This document shows positions 58,057 to 64,000 of a stretch of 64,000 bases of DNA, one piece after another. This DNA is from Takakia lepidozioides (lineage: Eukaryota; Streptophyta; Takakiopsida; Takakiales; Takakiaceae). The stretch covers positions 62,353,053 to 62,417,052 of the forward strand of contig CM060732.1 in the NCBI GenBank assembly GCA_030704615.1, in the 5' to 3' direction. The translations under genes were made by a program, and so were the position numbers. The notes beneath the pieces are model-generated. The model was not told the DNA's origin, searched no databases, and saw only the letters and a program-made list of their open reading frames with translations. Every line of letters starts with the position of its first letter. Positions within the stretch are counted from its first letter, which is position 1.

Positions 58057-61000
58057 ATGTTTGTGAAGAAGAAGAAGAAGCAGAAGCAGCTGGAGACTGC
58101 TAATGGAAGGGAGTCAGGGATATCCTCCGTAGTGACTACTTCGACGTCTGGGCGGGAACTGCTATCACGAGTGTTGGTGGGGATATCTCCACAGGAAAGA
58201 AAGTCCTCTGTCAGGAACAGGCAGAAGATTGCACAGCTCATAGAGCTGGCTGTTCCTGTTACTGGCGAGCTGTCAGAGCAGAGTGACGAGGGTAGTCTGC
58301 AGGTGTCAGAAGATGAGGAATATGTTGGTAGAATGGGGCGGGATACCTGGGCTGGTGGATCTGTGATTGAAGAAGACTCCGCGAGGAGCTTGATAGTGAA
58401 GAGGGTGGAGACTGCCCTGGCACCCTCAAGTGAAGCACCTGCAAAAACAGATGACATACACACAGATCGCCAGCAAGATCTGCTCAGAAGGAAAGGTGAC
58501 AACACCGGGGTTATATCGAATGGCTCAATTGTTAAGGAGGGATGGGGAAGAATCAGAGGCATTGTTCGACAGGAGAATACAATAACCAATGCCCTAATAG
58601 TACCTCAGAGGAGTAATATAGAATCCGCCATGAAAGTGGAGAATTTTAAAAAGGCTACAAGGGATTGTGACTCTGGGAAAATGGGGAGACCAGGGAAGAG
58701 TAAGAAGATAGTTAGTACTTGTGCAGAAGAGAGAGATGGATTGGCCAACCCAGGTCAAGAACATGAGAATGCTGTTGGAACCAAGCCTGTCATGTTTGGG
58801 CGAGTTACAAGAGGTATGACGGAGAGAGGAGTAGATATTGATCTAGTGAGACCCGGTCGGACGGACCTTGGGAGAGAAGAGACGGGGGCAGGCAAAGCAA
58901 CTGATATCACCCAGCGTGAGATTGTCAGGAGGGCTTTAAAGTCACAGCATGGTATTGCACAGAGGGGAAAAGAAAAGAGGTCTCCACAACGATCCCAGAT
59001 TGGAAAGGTTTTGAAGACAAAGTGCAACCGAGAAGCTTCAACAGAGAAGGGGAAAAGAAAAAAGGCCGCTAAGGCTCTCGATCTGAGCCCCTTAGAGAGT
59101 CAAAGAGAAGAGAGAGATGGCAAAGCACTGAAGGTTGTGGGAAGAATCACTCGGGGTATGAAACAAAGAGGCCAAGATTGCGAGGAAAATCTCCCTGTGA
59201 AAATGTCACAGGAAAAGGCTAGAAAAGTTGTGCAGGTTGAGAAGAACAACACCAGAATGGTGTTTGGACAAAGAGCTTCATCAAATCTCATCTCCACAAG
59301 CCCTGATGGAAGGACAGAACCTGTCCCCACTGGTTCCCTTTCAATAAATTGGATTGCAAAGGTCAGGCAACAACAATCTGGGGAACGGAGAGTCGGGCAA
59401 CACTGCATCACTCTGTCAGAGGAGAGCAAATTAAGGTTGGATGATGGACTCGAGGAGAATCTTGAAAGATCAGAGGATAAGGTCACCAGTGCGAGGACAG
59501 TGGGCATAGATGGTGGGAGAAATAAATCAGAACTTAGACAGAAGAAGGTTGTCAAAGGTAGTTTTGGGAGGAGGGATGGTGCCACTGTTGGGAAAAATCC
59601 AAACCAGGGGGTCAAGGACAGCAGTGTTATCTTGAGTGTTGCCATGTTGCAGGAGCAGAGTGACCAAGACACTGGAAAGGATATATCAAAAGTGCCTATC
59701 AAAGGGAGTAAGAGTTGGGAGACTTTGAATAGAAAGAAGGCTGCAGGGAGGGATGATGGCTTGGATCTGCTATTAGATGACATAAGAGCTGAGTTCGGTG
59801 TACAAAAGGAGAAGAGTCCATCCAGGAAGCCTGTGAAGAAGGCCGGAGTTGAAAGGAGGGAGCCAGATGTGGGTGATAGCAACAAGGTTCGAGAACATGA
59901 CTTGGATCCTACTGACATGGAGAAGGAAAGATTATGTGAGTTAGGGACCAAGGATGTGAAGAGCAGATTGGAAGAAGGGCAGATTGTTGAAGTCAGTTTA
60001 TCAATGAAGGCGTGGAAGAAAGAAGAAACACAGAGAATTAGGGAGCAGGGGATTCAGCCGTTACGACGCGCTTGGTTGAAAGGTGACAGGAAACATCTCA
60101 AAGAGGCTGGTGTGGAAGTCATAGCTTCTCCCTTGTCATATGCTTTAAGAGGTAGACAGGGACTGACTCACAAAGGTTTGGAGGATTTCAGAAGTAAAGA
60201 GACCGAAGAACTTGATGAGACAGGGGATAAGAAAGAGTCTGTGGAGGTAAATTTATCAGGCAAGTCTTGTACTCATCGCGGCAAGCTCAAGAGAAGGGAG
60301 CCAATTGACAACGAAATAAAAGAGGGAAGAGACGGCAAGGCATCAAAGATGGCGAGAAAACAGCGACCTGTTGAGGGGAGTGCTCTGGTCTTGGAAGCTT
60401 GTGATGTGGAGGGAACTGTTGTGGAAGAGGGTGCGATTTCAAGAGATATGGAGGGTGCAGAAATTGTTAATCTGGATATTGAAGCTGTGAAGGAGGTCAA
60501 GCAAGGCAAGGCAAGAGTAAGCAGGCGTGAAAGCAAGAAAGAGGAGCTCGAGTATCAAAGTTTCCAGGCCCTGTTGAGAAACTTTTTGGTGGCAGGGATG
60601 ACATCAAGATCTGACACACTGCGGTCTGCTAGAAAGAAGGCAAGTCAGGAGGCAGGGAATATGCCGGGGAGGTTCCTGGGAGTTATAGAGGCTGTACAGA
60701 GTGTGCCTGTGGGAGGGGTCTCGAGTTCCAAGGAGGTCAGCTCTAGCAATGCCATTGAAATGCAGATGCTGTCCACATCTGGGGCTGTGAAGAAGCTGAA
60801 GAAGGCTATCAGGGGAAATGATGTTGCAAGTGGGGCAAGTGTCTTGGATGTGCCAAAGTCTGAAGTCCTGCCGAAGATTACAGATGAATCTTCAACCATC
60901 GTGGTGACAGTCCTTGGCAGATTGTTGGACGGAGAGGACATCACGAAGGATGTCGGTAGGAAAGAAGAGTTTGAAGAGGGACCAGGTCTTCCAGATGAAA

Positions 61001-64000
61001 CTGAACGTTTGAAGGGAGAGGGAGAGCCCCTTAATTCAGAGTGTCAAGTGGCTATGGGACTGGAAACTGTATGTGAGAAAATGAAATCTGCTTCCGAGGG
61101 TTTGGAAGGAATTGCCATTGAGAAGGGGATGAATGCAGGTGCCACTCTTGAGGAGCCGGGTGAGGAATTGGCAGTAGAACAGCAGTTGATGTTGGGAGAA
61201 GGGGAGCATTTGATGGAGGGCAGACCATCTTGTCATGAAGAGATTGGAGTATCCAGCAAAGAGGGTACTCACAGCAGAGTGACTGTTGTTCAGGACCATA
61301 CAGCCTTGTTGGAAGATCAGAGGGTATCACTTGGGGAGCAGAAAGAGATCATTGCTGATCAGCACAAAACTGCTATCACTCGAGTATTTCCCCTCTCTAG
61401 CGTGGAACAGGATGTGGCTAAGAACAATTTCTGCAAGTTGTTTGAGGACACAGGAATCCATGCGGCTAGGAAGGAGCATGATCAGGTTCTTATGGAGTGG
61501 GGCCATGGTGTCAGCATTCCGCTAAAGGTTATTGAGAGAGAGGGTTTGGCTGTGAAGGAGGGGGAGCTCATAAAGGAGGACTTGGATGAGACAGTGAAAG
61601 AGGAATTTGGGCAAGAAGTGGCACCAACAGTTTGTGAACTAGAGGCTCTCTCCTTCAGAAGAACTACTGAAGACTTCTACCGGGCTGAATGCCCTATGCA
61701 ACACAAGTCTGTCTTAGGAAAGCAGGATGAGGAGAAAGAAGGCCTTCTTTTGACAGTTTTGGGTGGGAGTCCTCACAGAAATGAGCCAATTCTGAATAAA
61801 GAGGAAGAGATTGAGGAAGAGATTGCTGAAGGGGTGGGTGTTGGTAAGGAGCTAGAACTAGAAGATGACGAGATTCTCGAAGAACTATCGGCTGTTTCAC
61901 AGGTACAAGAATTCATTTCTGAGGACATTTCTGAGCACTACAAGGCAACGCCTATGGGAGAAGATCATCCACATGCAAACAAGGGGAGGCCTAAAGAACC
62001 TGAGATGCTGTACATGAAAGCAGAGATTCTTAGGAGAGAGATGAAGACGATGATGGATGTGGGAGCACCGGTGACACATAAGGTCAACAGTCTTTTAGAG
62101 GGGGTCTTTAAGGAACAAGAGACAGTCTTTGAAGGAAAAGTGAATGTGATTGAGGAAGTGGATGTCTCTCAAGAAGATGAACATCAGTTTACAGTTGCTG
62201 TTACAGCAGAAGGAAGTTCAGTGAACTTGAGCGATGTTGCTGAGGACAAGGGAAGAGGTGTGGGCAGACAGGGGGATCATATCAGGGGAGGTGATACCGG
62301 CAACAATGAGCAGAGAGAGAAGGGTACTGAACAGAGAGAGGAACTGGTGATGGAACCCAGTGAAGAGATCCTTAAGCCAGGGCATGGAGACTTGAAGAAT
62401 CCATTTTATTTCTTACAGGCAGATGACACAGCTTCAAAGGATTGGATGGAGAGTGAGAAGATGGAGCCTCTGTCTGTCAATGAGCAACTAGTCAGTTGTA
62501 GGGAAGATGATGGGATACCTACCGAGTTAGCCCTCTGTGATGAAGGAGGGACTGACTCTGACCTGAAGAGTTTGATTGCAGACCCGGGAGATGCCACAGG
62601 CTACATTTGTTTGGCTGAAAATAGAGTTGAAGTGGTGTGGAGCGGAAGTTGTAAGGAAGCAAAAGCATATGCCAGGGGCAACATAAAGAAACCAATTGAC
62701 GTGTTGGAGGCAGAGCGCACCGCTGTAAAGGAGAAGGAGGATGTAGCCATGGATGCACCACAAGACAGCTGCATGGAAGATGATGCAACACCTACTCAGC
62801 TAAATATCTGCAGGAAACCAGGTTCTGATTCTGAGATGAAGGTTTGCCTTGCTGAAGACAACTCTGTAGGTTTCACAGATTTCTCCAAGGAAAAACCAGA
62901 CTTTGCTGAGGGACAAGAGCACATTATCAAAGATCAGGCAGTTGTTTTCGACAGGAATGACATATGTATGGTTGCAAAGGGAGGTAGTGTAGAGACAAAA
63001 ATTTGCTATGAGGAAGAGGGAGTTGTGAAGGGAGATTCCATAGAGACAGTTGACAGTTTGGAGGCGGAGGTGACAGTGGCAAATCACGAGCTGAAGAAGG
63101 AGGATGTTGCCATGGTCAAGCGACAAGATGGCTGTAGGGAAGATGATGTGACACCTCCTGAGCTACATTTCAGGATCGAAGGAGGGGCTAGTGCTGAGTC
63201 TAAGGGGTGCAATGATGCAGGAGGTAACATGTATATGTCCAAGGAAGAGGCATTCACTAGTGATGTAGAGAATGTTAATATCAGAGAACAGGAAGTTGGC
63301 TCAGACATGGAGTCTGTATGCTTGGTAGGTATTCCAGAGAGGAGTGAGATTTGTAAGGAAGGAGAGGGAGCTGTTAAAAAAGATGGTAAGGATGCAGTTG
63401 ATATCTTGAAGTCGGAGGGCACAGTGGCGAGGGATCAGATGGACAGTGGGAAGGTAGACAATGTGCCCGTGGACAAGGAACTCCATGGTTCAAGGGTAGA
63501 TGACGCAACACCTTGTGAGCTAAATGTCTGTAGGGGTGGAGGGGCTCGTTCTTTGTCAGAGGGTTGCGTCACTGAATATGGAGGTTTCACAAATTTGTCC
63601 AGGCAAGAGGACATTGTCAAAGAACAGGAAGTGGGTTCAGCCAATAATGGCATATTTCTGGTTGAAGAGGGAGGTATTAGTTGTAAAGAAGGAGCTGTCA
63701 AGAAGCATACAAAAGAGACAGTTACCATGGAGGCAGAGGACGTGGTCGTGAAGGATGAGATAGAATGTACTCTGAAGAGGGTGAAGGATGAGATAGAGAA
63801 GGAGAAGATGGAGGATGTGGACATGGGCGAGGGATTACACAGTTGCACCGATGCGCCGATTTCTGAGCCAAAGCATTGGGTTGCTGAAAATGAGTCAGGA
63901 CTTGTCACTGCTTTCTGTACTGAAAAGCCAGTTGTCGCTAAGATTCAAGCGGATGTCATCGACAAACATGTAGTTGGTTCATACAAGAGTGGCATATGTA
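58057..64000 (+). CDS. Very large disordered protein, 1,981+ residues, truncated by the window end
   Basis: From ATG 58057 (context ACCATGT; in-frame TGA at 58039) the frame is open to the last base, 1,981 codons, with no stop. I recognise no domain and assign no function. The N-terminus is MFVKKKKKQKQ, a likely nuclear signal. The protein is very rich in Glu, Lys, Arg, Asp, Ser, Gly and Val and poor in aromatics, as expected of an intrinsically disordered protein. GRVTRGMTERG (about residue 250) and GRITRGMKQRG (about 362) are one repeated motif. A more structured-looking patch, YQSFQALLRNFLVAGM, is near residue 832. From about residue 1480 the chain consists of degenerate repeats of about 119 residues marked by EDDATP-type words. 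Whether 58057 is the true start or the frame is a late exon is open. Minus-strand frames here are shadows. Confidence 0.8.
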   Translation, partial: MFVKKKKKQKQLETANGRESGISSVVTTSTSGRELLSRVLVGISPQERKSSVRNRQKIAQLIELAVPVTGELSEQSDEGSLQVSEDEEYVGRMGRDTWAGGSVIEEDSARSLIVKRVETALAPSSEAPAKTDDIHTDRQQDLLRRKGDNTGVISNGSIVKEGWGRIRGIVRQENTITNALIVPQRSNIESAMKVENFKKATRDCDSGKMGRPGKSKKIVSTCAEERDGLANPGQEHENAVGTKPVMFGRVTRGMTERGVDIDLVRPGRTDLGREETGAGKATDITQREIVRRALKSQHGIAQRGKEKRSPQRSQIGKVLKTKCNREASTEKGKRKKAAKALDLSPLESQREERDGKALKVVGRITRGMKQRGQDCEENLPVKMSQEKARKVVQVEKNNTRMVFGQRASSNLISTSPDGRTEPVPTGSLSINWIAKVRQQQSGERRVGQHCITLSEESKLRLDDGLEENLERSEDKVTSARTVGIDGGRNKSELRQKKVVKGSFGRRDGATVGKNPNQGVKDSSVILSVAMLQEQSDQDTGKDISKVPIKGSKSWETLNRKKAAGRDDGLDLLLDDIRAEFGVQKEKSPSRKPVKKAGVERREPDVGDSNKVREHDLDPTDMEKERLCELGTKDVKSRLEEGQIVEVSLSMKAWKKEETQRIREQGIQPLRRAWLKGDRKHLKEAGVEVIASPLSYALRGRQGLTHKGLEDFRSKETEELDETGDKKESVEVNLSGKSCTHRGKLKRREPIDNEIKEGRDGKASKMARKQRPVEGSALVLEACDVEGTVVEEGAISRDMEGAEIVNLDIEAVKEVKQGKARVSRRESKKEELEYQSFQALLRNFLVAGMTSRSDTLRSARKKASQEAGNMPGRFLGVIEAVQSVPVGGVSSSKEVSSSNAIEMQMLSTSGAVKKLKKAIRGNDVASGASVLDVPKSEVLPKITDESSTIVVTVLGRLLDGEDITKDVGRKEEFEEGPGLPDETERLKGEGEPLNSECQVAMGLETVCEKMKSASEGLEGIAIEKGMNAGATLEEPGEELAVEQQLMLGEGEHLMEGRPSCHEEIGVSSKEGTHSRVTVVQDHTALLEDQRVSLGEQKEIIADQHKTAITRVFPLSSVEQDVAKNNFCKLFEDTGIHAARKEHDQVLMEWGHGVSIPLKVIEREGLAVKEGELIKEDLDETVKEEFGQEVAPTVCELEALSFRRTTEDFYRAECPMQHKSVLGKQDEEKEGLLLTVLGGSPHRNEPILNKEEEIEEEIAEGVGVGKELELEDDEILEELSAVSQVQEFISEDISEHYKATPMGEDHPHANKGRPKEPEMLYMKAEILRREMKTMMDVGAPVTHKVNSLLEGVFKEQETVFEGKVNVIEEVDVSQEDEHQFTVAVTAEGSSVNLSDVAEDKGRGVGRQGDHIRGGDTGNNEQREKGTEQREELVMEPSEEILKPGHGDLKNPFYFLQADDTASKDWMESEKMEPLSVNEQLVSCREDDGIPTELALCDEGGTDSDLKSLIADPGDATGYICLAENRVEVVWSGSCKEAKAYARGNIKKPIDVLEAERTAVKEKEDVAMDAPQDSCMEDDATPTQLNICRKPGSDSEMKVCLAEDNSVGFTDFSKEKPDFAEGQEHIIKDQAVVFDRNDICMVAKGGSVETKICYEEEGVVKGDSIETVDSLEAEVTVANHELKKEDVAMVKRQDGCREDDVTPPELHFRIEGGASAESKGCNDAGGNMYMSKEEAFTSDVENVNIREQEVGSDMESVCLVGIPERSEICKEGEGAVKKDGKDAVDILKSEGTVARDQMDSGKVDNVPVDKELHGSRVDDATPCELNVCRGGGARSLSEGCVTEYGGFTNLSRQEDIVKEQEVGSANNGIFLVEEGGISCKEGAVKKHTKETVTMEAEDVVVKDEIECTLKRVKDEIEKEKMEDVDMGEGLHSCTDAPISEPKHWVAENESGLVTAFCTEKPVVAKIQADVIDKHVVGSYKSGIC
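62494..64000 (+). repeat. Degenerate ~119-residue coding repeats
   Basis: Repeat starts are at 62494 (SCREDDGIPTEL), 62767 (SCMEDDATPTQL), 63130 (GCREDDVTPPEL), 63487 (GSRVDDATPCEL) and 63841 (SCTDAPISEP). The spacings are 273, 363, 357 and 354 bp, all multiples of three. Shared later blocks include a GGF/VGFT-x-x-S stretch, an (I/V)(K/R)(E/D)Q-x-V block and a GAVKK/GVVKG block. The array continues past the window end. Confidence 0.75.

Noticed and set aside
57897-63908. Series of minus-strand frames of 60-283 codons, some Ser/Leu/Pro-rich
   Set aside because: They are antisense shadows of the single plus-strand frame at 58057-64000, which has far stronger evidence (1,981 codons without a stop).

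Overview
This window is nuclear DNA from a land plant. The evidence is a two-exon early light-induced protein (ELIP) with a plastid transit peptide, a plastid-type arginine decarboxylase (ADC), relics of plant PLS-type pentatricopeptide-repeat (PPR) and F-box genes, and plant-style copia, chromovirus, CACTA, Mutator and Tourist elements plus tRNA-derived SINEs. A seed-free lineage (lycophyte, fern or moss) is my best guess. The chromovirus has a fungal/Tf1-like Gag, RT and priming layout, the ADC is cut into about ten exons, and PPR debris is common. No species can be named from sequence alone.

Layout. 1-2084: relics (a LINE-like zinc-finger scrap, a PPR scrap, and a repeat that recurs inverted at 10.3-10.5 kb). 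2085-17013: a Ty1/copia element. It holds a Ty3/gypsy chromovirus (5276-15894), which in turn holds a CACTA transposon (7282-11466). Target-site duplications or near-duplications support each layer. 17264-18333: ELIP, minus strand. 18.5-23.0 kb: no intact gene, one small palindromic element and an F-box scrap. 23016-28916: ADC, minus strand, with PPR debris inside a 1.5 kb intron. 29706-30653: a one-exon PI-PLC X-domain protein, divergent from ADC. 33293-33797: first coding exon of an unassigned minus-strand gene. 34897-44678: a 9.8 kb Mutator-like element with long inverted ends, a SWIM-type transposase and a convergent Ulp1-like protease gene, both slightly broken. The element is full of AGTCC/CAGTCTG arrays that sit largely in introns and flanks. 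45.3-56.2 kb: AT-rich, mostly gene-free, with a Tourist-like MITE, a SINE cluster and stacked local duplications. 58057-64000: a continuous plus-strand reading frame of 1,981 codons that leaves the window still open. It is the longest coding feature here and was not among the supplied open frames.

The cellular genes are ELIP (photoprotection in the thylakoid), ADC (first step of plastid polyamine synthesis), the PLC-like protein (probably membrane-tethered) and two genes I cannot assign. They do not form a pathway. The most interesting observations are the chromovirus, whose predicted RNA 5' end is exactly complementary over 11 nt to its primer-binding site (Tf1-type self-priming); the Ulp1-carrying Mutator element with its intron-resident repeat arrays; the giant unlisted ORF; and a SINE family with a conserved 3' hairpin.
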